Below, piece by piece: positions 18,304 to 26,392 of a stretch of DNA of 55,001 bases; the first letter of the stretch is position 1; each line of letters begins with the position of its first letter. The notes under the pieces are model-generated. The model was not told the origin of the DNA, made no database searches, and saw nothing but the letters and a program-made list of their open reading frames with translations. The DNA comes from Oscillospiraceae bacterium (GTDB taxonomy: Bacteria; Bacillota; Clostridia; Oscillospirales; CAG-382): positions 1-55,001 of the forward strand of contig SVTM01000017.1 in NCBI GenBank assembly GCA_015063785.1, written 5' to 3'. The translations under genes and the position numbers were made by a program.

Positions 18304-19194
18304 ATGAAGGCAAGTATTATTGATATAAAAAAATTCGCCATCCACGACGGCGACGGGATAAGAACCACCCTTTTTCTTAAAGGCTGTCCCTTAAAATGTG
18401 TATGGTGCCACAATCCCGAAAGCATATCCTTTGACCCCCAGCTTTCGTATATCGAAAAAAAGTGCATCGGCTGCGGCGAATGCGTGGAGGTATGCGATAC
18501 CGGTGCGCACACGATTGACGAAAACGGGCACAAACTTGACAGAGAAAAATGTGTCGCCTGCGGAAAATGCGAAGAGGCATGTCTTGGCGAAGCTTTAAAA
18601 CTCTATGGCAAAAAGATGAGTGTCGACGAGCTTGTGCCGATACTTCTTGAGGACAAAAGCTTTTATGAAAGCTCGGGGGGCGGAATCACCCTTTCGGGGG
18701 GCGAATGTCTGATGCAGCCCGAATTTTGCGCAGAGCTTTTGAAAAGAATGAAAGAAAACGGCGTTTCCACCGCCGTTGACACCTGCGGTTTTGTAAACAA
18801 AAAAGCCCTTGATGCCGTGATGCCCTACACCGACGTTTTTCTTTTCGATATCAAAGCCATCGACGAGGACGTGCACGAAAAATGCACGGGGCAGAAAAAC
18901 GGCATTATTCTTGAAAACCTGCGCTATCTTGACGATTGCGGTGCAAAAATCGAGGTGCGATACCCGTATGTTCCCGGCATGAACGACGATCAGTGCGAAA
19001 AAATCGCCGATCTTCTGTGTACCCTTAAAAACCTTACAAAAATGCGTGTTCTTCCCTATCACAGCTTTGCAGGCTCAAAATACGACGCGGTCGAGATGGA
19101 AAACACCCTGCCCAAGGTCGAGATGCCAACGGCGGAAAAAATGAAAGAGATCAACCAATATTTCATTTCCCGCGGTATTTGCGTGGTGGAATAA
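18304..19194 (+). CDS. Glycyl radical enzyme activating enzyme with two ferredoxin clusters
   Basis: The protein has 296 residues, with GGAGGAAAG before the ATG. Radical SAM cysteines are C28, C32 and C35 in GCPLKCVWCHNPES. The insert holds two complete CxxCxxCxxxC sets, Cys54/57/60/64 (CIGCGECVEVC) and Cys83/86/89/93 (CVACGKCEEAC), for two auxiliary [4Fe-4S] clusters, the usual design in non-PFL GRE activases. ITLSGGECLMQPEF is the SGGE motif. It installs the glycyl radical on the upstream GRE 2. A strong terminator ends the operon. Confidence 0.95.
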   Translation: MKASIIDIKKFAIHDGDGIRTTLFLKGCPLKCVWCHNPESISFDPQLSYIEKKCIGCGECVEVCDTGAHTIDENGHKLDREKCVACGKCEEACLGEALKLYGKKMSVDELVPILLEDKSFYESSGGGITLSGGECLMQPEFCAELLKRMKENGVSTAVDTCGFVNKKALDAVMPYTDVFLFDIKAIDEDVHEKCTGQKNGIILENLRYLDDCGAKIEVRYPYVPGMNDDQCEKIADLLCTLKNLTKMRVLPYHSFAGSKYDAVEMENTLPKVEMPTAEKMKEINQYFISRGICVVE

Positions 19195-19205
19195 CAAAAA
19201 AAGAA

Positions 19206-19240
19206 TCCGCCGATCAGGATAACTTGATCGGCGGAATTTT
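19206..19240. terminator. Bidirectional terminator between GRE 2 operon and KDPG aldolase gene
   Basis: A perfect 11-bp stem (TCCGCCGATCA with TGATCGGCGGA), an 8-base loop and a T run on the right, A run on the left, sits between two convergent stop codons. Confidence 0.9.
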
Positions 19241-20206
19241 TTATTTTCTTTGGATCAGATGTACACCAAATCCGCCGAATTCTTCGGCAAGATAGATGAA
19301 CTTTCTTGTGCCGTCATCGTTGAAGGTGGCGGTTTCTTCGTCAAACTTTATGCCGCGCTTTGAAAGATGATATACGGCGCGGTCGACGCTGTTGGTAAGC
19401 ACGGCGATGTGTCCGCATCTGCCGCGACCCATGGATTTCATCACTTCAAACTCGGATGTGACAAACATTCCCTTCTCGCTCTCACGTTCAATAGGCTTTC
19501 CTGTGAGAAGCGAAAGCATGTCTGCCGTTTTCTTTGCCTCGTCGGCGTTTTCGTGGTTGATGCCGATGTGGCCGACCGAAAGGCCAAGCATGGTCTCGAC
19601 CGCCTTTTCGGTGAGCTTTGTGATCTCGTCCCAGTTTTCGCCGTCGATGAAGCTTTCTTTTACCATAAAGCTGCCGCCGCAGGCGATGATGCACTTTGCG
19701 GCAAGGTAGTTGTTTACGTTTTCAAGGCTGACGCCGCCTGTGGGCATAAACTTGATGCCGCCGTAGGGGGCAGACATTGCCTTGATCTTGTCAAGTCCGC
19801 CGCTCTGCTCTGCAGGGAAGAACTTTACCACCTTAAGTCCAAGCTCGAGAGCCTGCTCGATCTCGGAGGGAGTGGTGCAACCGGGCAGGGGTGTGACACC
19901 GTTGTCAAGACACCATTTTACCACCTTGGGGTTAAAGCCGGGGCTTACGATGAACTTTGCGCCTGCTTTGAGAGCACGTTCTGCCTGCTCGATTGTAAGC
20001 ACTGTGCCTGCACCGACAAGAACGTCGGGACATTCTGTGGCGATGTTCTTGATCGCCTGTTCTGCAGCATCGGTGCGGAAGGTGATCTCTGCCGCCGCAA
20101 GGCCGCCCTTTGCAAGAGCCTTGGCAAGGGGAACTGCTTTTTCGGCGTCGTTGATCTTTACAACGGGGATAATGCCGATACAGGATAATTCCTTCAAAAT
20201 TTCCAT
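19241..20206 (-). CDS. eda: KDPG aldolase fused to a C-terminal glyoxalase/VOC-like domain
   Basis: The protein has 321 residues. The first ~205 are a bacterial 2-keto-3-deoxy-6-phosphogluconate aldolase: catalytic Glu40 and Arg44 in AAAEITFRTD, Schiff-base Lys128 in LKVVKFFPAE, and the phosphate loop FMPTGGVSLENV. It splits KDPG into pyruvate and glyceraldehyde 3-phosphate. Residues ~210-321 (VGHIGINHENADEAKKTADM ... GHIAVLTNSVDRAVYHLSKRG) look like a VOC/glyoxalase-type fold; stand-alone Eda lacks it. The same strand carries the KDG kinase 15 bases upstream, so the pair forms the lower Entner-Doudoroff branch for uronic or sugar acids. Confidence 0.92.
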   Translation of the reverse strand: MEILKELSCIGIIPVVKINDAEKAVPLAKALAKGGLAAAEITFRTDAAEQAIKNIATECPDVLVGAGTVLTIEQAERALKAGAKFIVSPGFNPKVVKWCLDNGVTPLPGCTTPSEIEQALELGLKVVKFFPAEQSGGLDKIKAMSAPYGGIKFMPTGGVSLENVNNYLAAKCIIACGGSFMVKESFIDGENWDEITKLTEKAVETMLGLSVGHIGINHENADEAKKTADMLSLLTGKPIERESEKGMFVTSEFEVMKSMGRGRCGHIAVLTNSVDRAVYHLSKRGIKFDEETATFNDDGTRKFIYLAEEFGGFGVHLIQRK

Positions 20207-20221
20207 AACAAAAAACCTCTT

Positions 20222-21253
20222 TTATCTCTGAACTCTGCCGCTGCCGTCGCCGCCCACGAGAGCGTCAACTTCCTTGCGTGTTACCATGTTGTAGTCGCCG
20301 GGGATAGTGTGCTTAAGAGCAGATGCCGCAACGCCGAACTCGAGGGCGTCCTTGAAATTCTTGCCGTCAAGAAGTCCGCAGATAACGCCGCCTGCAAAGC
20401 TGTCGCCGCCACCGACTCTGTCAACGATGGGGCAGATGCGGTATTCTCTGGAATGATAAAATTCTTTTGTATCTCTCGAATAGATGCACGCAGACCAGCC
20501 GTTGTCGGATGCAGAGTGCGAAACGCGAAGAGAGGAGATAACGTATTCGAAGTTGAACTTTTCGATCATCTGCTCGAAGATGCTCTTGTAGCCTGCAAGC
20601 TCAAGCTCGCCTGCTGTGACGTCGGTTTTGCCGGGCTTGAAGCCAAGAACCTTTTCGGCATCCTCTTCGTTGCCGATGCATACGTCCACGTACTTCATAA
20701 GGCCTGTCATGACCTTCTGTGCCTTTTCGCTTGACCAGAGCTTCTTGCGGAAATTGAGGTCGCACGAAACCTTAACACCCTTTGCCTTGGCGATCTTAAG
20801 CGCTTCTTCTGTAAGAAGTGCAGCTTCGTCGGAGATAGCGGGGGTGATGCCTGTGAAATGGAACCAATCGCAACCGTCAAAAATCTTATCAAAATCAAAA
20901 TCGGATGCCTTGGCTGTGGAGATCGACGAATGTGCTCTGTCGTACACCACCTGTGACGGACGCATTGCCGCGCCTGTTTCGAGATAGTAAACGCCCAGTC
21001 TTTCGCCGCCGCGGGGAATGTTGTCGGTCTTAACGTTCATCTTGCGCAGAGCCGCAACACAAGCCTCGCCGATGGGATTATCGGGAACCATGGTGACGTA
21101 TTCGGCATCGTGGCCGTAGTTTGCAAGAGAAACGGCAACGTTTGCTTCGCCGCCTGCATAGCATACGTCAAATTCATCTACCTGCATGAATCTTTCAAAT
21201 CGAGGTGTTGAAAGGCGAAGCATGATCTCGCCCATTGTGACAACCTTTGCCAT
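20222..21253 (-). CDS. kdgK: 2-dehydro-3-deoxygluconate (KDG) kinase, PfkB family
   Basis: The protein has 343 residues starting at the ATG behind AAGGAGTG; an upstream in-frame ATG at 21316 lacks a ribosome site. PfkB features are CYAGGEANVAVSLANYG near the N-terminus and the C-terminal catalytic DRVGGGDSFAGGV, whose Asp is the base. It closely resembles bacterial KDG kinases (MGEIMLRLSTPRFERF start), making KDPG for the aldolase just downstream. It is divergent from an AraC regulator at 21390, a probable local regulator of KDG metabolism. Confidence 0.9.
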   Translation of the reverse strand: MAKVVTMGEIMLRLSTPRFERFMQVDEFDVCYAGGEANVAVSLANYGHDAEYVTMVPDNPIGEACVAALRKMNVKTDNIPRGGERLGVYYLETGAAMRPSQVVYDRAHSSISTAKASDFDFDKIFDGCDWFHFTGITPAISDEAALLTEEALKIAKAKGVKVSCDLNFRKKLWSSEKAQKVMTGLMKYVDVCIGNEEDAEKVLGFKPGKTDVTAGELELAGYKSIFEQMIEKFNFEYVISSLRVSHSASDNGWSACIYSRDTKEFYHSREYRICPIVDRVGGGDSFAGGVICGLLDGKNFKDALEFGVAASALKHTIPGDYNMVTRKEVDALVGGDGSGRVQR

Positions 21254-21282
21254 AACAAAAAACACTCCTTCAAAAATATTAT

Positions 21283-21311
21283 TTGACAAATTTCGCTTAT
21301 AGTTATATAAT
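21283..21311 (+). promoter_or_regulatory. Strong promoter of the AraC gene next to kdgK
   Basis: Consensus TTGACA (21283-21288), 17-base spacer and TATAAT (21306-21311), about 78 bases upstream of the AraC ATG. On the opposite strand a TTGACA (21354-21359) could belong to the kdgK promoter, but no good -10 was found there. Confidence 0.75.
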
Positions 21312-21389
21312 ATCACTACACTATGAACATTTCATCATTTATTTTATAAAAAATGTCAAATATATTATCCTGATTGAAGGGAGAACACC

Positions 21390-22256
21390 ATGCCGAAAAG
21401 TCAGACTTTGCAGTCGATTTCCCATTCCCAAAGCCTTTTGCGGCTTTTTCGCTCGTCTTTGCCGTCGGACGGCAGCATGTTTTACGAGCATCACCACACG
21501 GCGCTCGAAATAACCATGGTGCTTTCGGGAAGCGGCATATACGCCACCGACGAGTGCGAATTTTCGTTTGAATCGGGCGATATCTTTCTTTTTGGCACCG
21601 ACGAGAGGCACTGGATAAAAAAGCTTGATTGCCGAACCGATTTTTTGAACATCCACTTCGAACCGCGCTTTATATGGTCGGAAAATTTCGGCATCACAAG
21701 CGGAGAGCTGATACGCGTTTTTTTGAATCGCAAGAAAAATCCCTTAAACAAGCTTGATATGACAAAGGAATCTTCGAAAAAAGTGGGCGAGCTTGTGTTT
21801 CTGATGGAAAAAGAGCTTGACGAGAAAAAGCGCGAACACGAGATAATGCTGAAGGTTCACCTTGTGAACATTCTGATTGAAATGATCCGCTCGTTCGAAG
21901 GGCAGATAGACGAAAACGATTTTTCCTACAACGCTCAGGCGCTTCACCACATCGAACGCTCGCTGAAATATATCGACAGCCATCTTGCCGAAAACATAAC
22001 TCTTGAAGATATTGCAAACGTCGCCCATATGAGCAAAAACTACTTCTGCCGCATATTCAAAAAGCTCAACGGTATGTCCCCCTGGGACTATATCACCGTA
22101 AAGCGCATCGAGCACGCCGTGATGCTGCTTAACACCACGGATCTTACAAGGCTTGAGATCGCCCAGAGGTGCGGATACAACAACACCTCTAATTTTTACT
22201 ATGCCTTCAAAAAGGTTACGGGAAAAGCCCCCGGCGATTATATAAAAATGTTCTGA
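21390..22256 (+). CDS. AraC family transcriptional regulator (next to kdgK-eda)
   Basis: The protein has 288 residues. The N-terminal cupin has MFYEHHHTALEITMVLSGSG and SGDIFLFGTDERHWI; the C-terminal domain has ITLEDIANVAHMSKNYFCRI and RLEIAQRCGYNNTSNFYYAF, then TGKAPGDYIK. GAAGGGAG precedes the ATG. It is divergent from kdgK-eda and likely controls these genes in response to KDG or a uronate. The asparaginase gene follows 35 bases downstream on the same strand and may be read from the same promoter. Confidence 0.92.
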   Translation: MPKSQTLQSISHSQSLLRLFRSSLPSDGSMFYEHHHTALEITMVLSGSGIYATDECEFSFESGDIFLFGTDERHWIKKLDCRTDFLNIHFEPRFIWSENFGITSGELIRVFLNRKKNPLNKLDMTKESSKKVGELVFLMEKELDEKKREHEIMLKVHLVNILIEMIRSFEGQIDENDFSYNAQALHHIERSLKYIDSHLAENITLEDIANVAHMSKNYFCRIFKKLNGMSPWDYITVKRIEHAVMLLNTTDLTRLEIAQRCGYNNTSNFYYAFKKVTGKAPGDYIKMF

Positions 22257-22291
22257 CGGAAAGAATAAAAAGAAAAACGGAAGGATAAAAA

Positions 22292-23242
22292 ATGAAAGTT
22301 TTGGTGATTTTCACAGGGGGCACCATCGGCAGCACCCTGAAAAACGGATACATCGGCACCGACGACGGGGCAAAATTTGCCCTGCTCGAGCCTTTTTGTG
22401 CCGAAAAAGACACACAGTTTGAAACGACCTGCCCCTACACGATACTGAGCGAAAACCTATGTGCAAAAGAGCTGAATATTTTGCAAAGCTCGGTGGGCGA
22501 AGGATTGAAAAAAGACTGCGACGGCATAATCGTGACCCACGGCACAGACACTCTGCAATATTCTGCCGCGGCGTTATCTCTTGCCTTTGGCGATTGCAAA
22601 AAGCCTGTTATACTCGTGTCCTCGGCATATCCCCTTGACGATGAAAGAGCCAACGGATACGAAAATTTCAGGGCGGCGCTGGAATTTATTCGCCGCAAGA
22701 TTTCGGGCGGCGTTTTTGTCAGCTACAAAAACGAGGATGATGCAAAAACAGCGATACACGGTGGGTCAAAGCTGCTTTTGCACGCCGAGGGACAAGCCGA
22801 CCTTGAAAGTATTGACAAATCCCCCTTTGCCCTTTTTGACGGCAAAGAATTTGAGATTTTTTTGACCGCGCAAAAAAATGCGCCCATCGGCGCCGTCGAA
22901 TACGTCGAAAACCCAGGCATTCTTCTTGTGTCAAGCCATCCTGCCGACGATTTTTCGCATTATTCACTTGACGGGGTTCGCGCCGTCATTTTAAACCCAT
23001 ACCACTCGGCAACCCTTGCCACCGAAAACAAAGGCTTAAAAAGCTTTTGCAAAAAGGCAAATAAGGCGGATATTCCCGTTTTTGTAAGCGTGGCTCGGAA
23101 TGATGCAGGATACGAAAGCACCCGTCTTTTTGATGAGCTGGGCATCACTGCTCTGCCCTATGGCACAATCGTTTTTTCATATATGAAAATATGGGCGGCA
23201 ATAAGCAAAAACGAGGATCCGAGATACGCTTTTTCGATATGA
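22292..23242 (+). CDS. L-asparaginase (type I family)
   Basis: The protein has 316 residues with GGAAGG before the ATG. Both catalytic signatures are present: FTGGTIGS with nucleophile Thr at the start of the chain (Thr11 region), and VTHGTDTLQYSAAALS with the Thr85-Asp86 pair. No signal peptide, so it is a cytosolic enzyme hydrolysing asparagine, or a related amide, to aspartate and ammonia. It is somewhat short but complete. The link to the KDG regulator upstream is positional only; no metabolic reason is evident. Confidence 0.85.
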   Translation: MKVLVIFTGGTIGSTLKNGYIGTDDGAKFALLEPFCAEKDTQFETTCPYTILSENLCAKELNILQSSVGEGLKKDCDGIIVTHGTDTLQYSAAALSLAFGDCKKPVILVSSAYPLDDERANGYENFRAALEFIRRKISGGVFVSYKNEDDAKTAIHGGSKLLLHAEGQADLESIDKSPFALFDGKEFEIFLTAQKNAPIGAVEYVENPGILLVSSHPADDFSHYSLDGVRAVILNPYHSATLATENKGLKSFCKKANKADIPVFVSVARNDAGYESTRLFDELGITALPYGTIVFSYMKIWAAISKNEDPRYAFSI

Positions 23243-23264
23243 TCTGTGCGTTTTTCGACAGATA

Positions 23265-23293
23265 TTGACAACAGAACCTCTTGCCGTTATAAT
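23265..23293 (+). promoter_or_regulatory. Promoter of the TIR-domain gene
   Basis: TTGACA (23265-23270), 17-base spacer, TATAAT (23288-23293): a full consensus vegetative promoter about 36 bases before the ATG at 23329. GAAAGG precedes the start. Confidence 0.8.
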
Positions 23294-23328
23294 GGAAATA
23301 TAAAACTTTTGAAAGGTAACGCACGATC

Positions 23329-26274
23329 ATGAACGAACAGGTAGGAAAAGCAAGCTTTTTTGCTTTTATCAGCCACAAGGGAGTTGATTCGAAATACGCC
23401 CTGAAGCTGCAGAAGTTTATCGAATCCTACAAGCTCCCCACAGAGATCCGCGCAAAAAAATCCAATCTACCCAAAAGACTTTCGCCCATTTGCACCTACG
23501 AGGTGGATTTCGCCGCAAATCCGCTGCTGGATGAGATAAAGGAGATGCTTGCAAAATCGCAATATCTCATCGTCCTTTGCTCGAAGCATACGGCAGAAAA
23601 CGCCGCCCCCTACGTAAACTACGAGATCGAAACCTTTATCGAACAGAAAAAAGCTCAGGGCATCGATCCTCTTGACAAGATCATTCCCATCATGATAAGC
23701 GGCGAATATGATTCGCCCGACGGATGCTACCCACAGGCGCTGAAAGACCTGGGCGACAACGCCCCCATTGCCGTAAACAGACAGCTTTGCAAAAACGACA
23801 GAGAGGTTTTTTTGCGCGCCATTTCGGGCATGATCCAGATTGATTACGCCGTTCTTGAAAACCGCGACAAAAAGCGTCAGAGAAAGAAAAAGGCGATGGT
23901 GGGCGCAGTTTGTGCCGTCCTTGCGGCGTGCGCTATTATGCTAGGCGAATATTTTATTCCCCGAAGCTATCACTATCTCGATTTCGTTATGAAAAACGGG
24001 CTTCCCGTCGGCATCGAAAAGCTTTCGGCGGCAGAAAGATCAAAAATCAACCATTACGTCATCACCGAAAGCAGGCACAAGATAGTCGAACTGAAACACG
24101 TAAACCCCAAGGGCAACGTCATCGACCACGCTTCCAACACCCCCCACCCCGACCGACCTGCCATATACACCTTTGATTACAGCACGGGATCAAAGCTTGC
24201 AAGCGTTACATACCGCAACAAAAACCGCGTACCATATTTTATACTGCAATATTCGGGAAACGAGCTTCTTGCCGCAGACTTTAAAGATCCCACCCACCCG
24301 GGCGAGGCGTATTATATCGGAAACGGATATGAGAGCAACCCTTCGTCGCTGCTTTCGGATTACAACATTGCATCCCACAGCAACATTTCGCGCTTTGTCT
24401 ACACCTACACCCCCGAAGGCTATGTGCAGAAGGTAACTTTCTTTGCCGACAGCACCGGCAGAATGGCGCACGACAATGACATATACGGCTTTGAATACGA
24501 GCTTGACGAAAAGGGACGCATCACAAAGCAATATTTTCTTGATGCCGCCAACGAGCGCCGTCTGAACTCTGAGGGTATTTTCTGCAAGGAATATATATAC
24601 GACGAAAAGGGCGATCTTTGCAAGACGGCGTTTTACGATGCAAACGGAGATCTTGCAAGCGCAAGCGACGGACTTTGTGTAACCGAAAGAGAATACGAAA
24701 ACCACATATGCACGATCGTCAGCACCCTTGACGAAAACGGCAACCCCGCAGAGCCCTACGGATATGCCCGTCAGGTGCGCACGGGAGATACATACAAATT
24801 TTATCTTTCCGACGGAAGTCTGATGTCGGCTCCCGGTTTTTGCGGTTACGTGTTCACCTATGACAAAAACGGCTACGAAAGCTCGCGCACATCGATCGAT
24901 GCGGACGGCAACCCCGTTTGTGATCCCTACAAAGAGTACGCCACCATCGAATACGAAAACGACAAAAGCGGAAACGTTTTGTCCTTCTCCTTCCTTGACG
25001 AAAAGGGCGATCTTACAAACAACGCCGACGGATATGCCAAGGAGATCATTGAATACAACGGCCGCGGTCAGGCGACGAAAAATTCGTATTTTGACAAGGA
25101 CGGCAAGCTTTGCGATTATCGCGGCTACGGTTACAGCATCAAAAAGACCGAATACGACGAATTTGGCAGAGAAACGGCAATAAGCTATTTTGATGCTGAA
25201 GAAAAGCCCGTTAACACAAAAGGTCCCGACTTTGAACACGGATATCACAGGGTGGAAACTGTCTACGAGCACGGAATGTTTACAAAGCTTTCGATCGCCT
25301 ACTACGACAAAGACAATAATCTTACAAACTCCGTTTCGGATTATACCGGCGAAAGCTATGCAAGAAGCGAAATGACCTTTCAAAACGGCGTTATCACCTC
25401 TTTGAAAAACTTTGACAAGGACGGAAAGCTTTTCGGCGCGCATATTACCAGCGACGTAATCTATACTGCCGAAGCCGAAAGAATGGAAACCATAAATTAC
25501 CTTGATGCCGACGGCGCGGTTATGCAGAAATTTGTAAATCTTTACGACGTGCGCGGTGTGCAGAAAAAGTACGAGGGATTTTCGTATCACGGCAAAGTCC
25601 ACCTCAAAACCCACCACGAAATAAGCTTTGACGATGTCAAGACCCACTATGTGATAAACTATGATGAGCGCGGAAAAATGGTTTCGGCAAGCGATCTTAT
25701 TTACGCCCCCGACGGCACACTTGAAACCGAAAGCAAGTACAGATATGACGAAAACGAAAAAGAAGTGTATTCGATACTCATTGACCACACCGGAAACGAA
25801 CTGATAAAATACTTTGAGATCGAAACCGAGTATCGAAACGACGGCACGAAAAACCTTGAAAGGATGATATCAAAGGACAAGGACGAGCAGGTTGTCGGCA
25901 TATCCACCGAGTTTTACGACGAGGAAGAAAAAATTGCTCGAACCGAATCCGATAGATACAGCGGCAACCTTTTGACACGCACCACCGTCACCCACTTTGA
26001 CGAAAACGAAAAAATGCGCCAATACTATATCTTTGACTATGACGCAGACGGGAATGTAAAGTTGGAATCGCACTCGCTTTTTGATGAGACAGAGCAAGAG
26101 ACCTACAACAAGCTGACAAGCTACAAAAACGGCGTTGTCGGCGCAACCCTTGAATCGTACTATTTGTCCGACGGCTCGAAAGAGGACGAATTTATCGTCT
26201 ATGATCCCGACGGCGGCGTGATATCGGTTACAAAAACCACCTATGATGCAAACGGAAACATAGTTGAAGAGTAA
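23329..26274 (+). CDS. Membrane-anchored TIR-domain protein with long extracytoplasmic YD-like repeat region
   Basis: The protein has 981 residues. Residues 8-150 resemble bacterial TIR domains: FFAFISHKGVDSKYALKLQ at the start, SQYLIVLCSKHTAENAAPYV, and NYEIETF with Glu99 at the position of the NAD-hydrolase catalytic glutamate, then IIPIMISGEYDSPD. A basic stretch (KKRQRKKK, 181-188) precedes a single membrane helix at about 189-206; by the positive-inside rule the TIR is cytosolic and the ~770 C-terminal residues are outside. That region holds at least a dozen units of the type Y-D-x-x-G-x with paired aromatic strands (EYIYDEKGDL, FTYDKNGYES, NYDERGKM), reminiscent of YD/RHS-like beta repeats, but no RHS core or toxin tip is seen. 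It has its own promoter and terminator. The role is unknown: receptor-like signalling or abortive defence are both possible. Confidence 0.75.
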   Translation: MNEQVGKASFFAFISHKGVDSKYALKLQKFIESYKLPTEIRAKKSNLPKRLSPICTYEVDFAANPLLDEIKEMLAKSQYLIVLCSKHTAENAAPYVNYEIETFIEQKKAQGIDPLDKIIPIMISGEYDSPDGCYPQALKDLGDNAPIAVNRQLCKNDREVFLRAISGMIQIDYAVLENRDKKRQRKKKAMVGAVCAVLAACAIMLGEYFIPRSYHYLDFVMKNGLPVGIEKLSAAERSKINHYVITESRHKIVELKHVNPKGNVIDHASNTPHPDRPAIYTFDYSTGSKLASVTYRNKNRVPYFILQYSGNELLAADFKDPTHPGEAYYIGNGYESNPSSLLSDYNIASHSNISRFVYTYTPEGYVQKVTFFADSTGRMAHDNDIYGFEYELDEKGRITKQYFLDAANERRLNSEGIFCKEYIYDEKGDLCKTAFYDANGDLASASDGLCVTEREYENHICTIVSTLDENGNPAEPYGYARQVRTGDTYKFYLSDGSLMSAPGFCGYVFTYDKNGYESSRTSIDADGNPVCDPYKEYATIEYENDKSGNVLSFSFLDEKGDLTNNADGYAKEIIEYNGRGQATKNSYFDKDGKLCDYRGYGYSIKKTEYDEFGRETAISYFDAEEKPVNTKGPDFEHGYHRVETVYEHGMFTKLSIAYYDKDNNLTNSVSDYTGESYARSEMTFQNGVITSLKNFDKDGKLFGAHITSDVIYTAEAERMETINYLDADGAVMQKFVNLYDVRGVQKKYEGFSYHGKVHLKTHHEISFDDVKTHYVINYDERGKMVSASDLIYAPDGTLETESKYRYDENEKEVYSILIDHTGNELIKYFEIETEYRNDGTKNLERMISKDKDEQVVGISTEFYDEEEKIARTESDRYSGNLLTRTTVTHFDENEKMRQYYIFDYDADGNVKLESHSLFDETEQETYNKLTSYKNGVVGATLESYYLSDGSKEDEFIVYDPDGGVISVTKTTYDANGNIVEE

Positions 26275-26295
26275 AACAAAGTTTATAAGAAAGTA

Positions 26296-26335
26296 AAAAT
26301 GCGACAGTGTTCCGAAGAACGCTGTCGCATTTTTT
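26296..26335 (+). terminator. Terminator after the TIR-domain gene
   Basis: A 15-bp stem with one G-T pair (AATGCGACAGTGTTC with GAACGCTGTCGCATT), a CGAA tetraloop and a following T run. Textbook rho-independent structure. Confidence 0.92.
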
Positions 26336-26380
26336 CGCCAAAGGCAAGTGATATTGCCCTTATCAAACAGCAGGATATGG

Positions 26381-26392
26381 CCCCTGCCCTAC
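26381..26392. repeat. Isolated fragment of the CCCCTGCCCTAC dispersed repeat
   Basis: The 12-base core seen at 8200, 8265 and, inverted, at 35483, 35624 and 37108 occurs here and contains the stop codon (CTA, read as TAG) of the AraC gene on the minus strand. Confidence 0.7.

Noticed and set aside
24190..25788. Minus-strand open frame (532 codons) opposite the TIR-protein repeats
   Set aside because: The repeats' skewed codon use leaves the opposite strand open; no start signal or family pattern.
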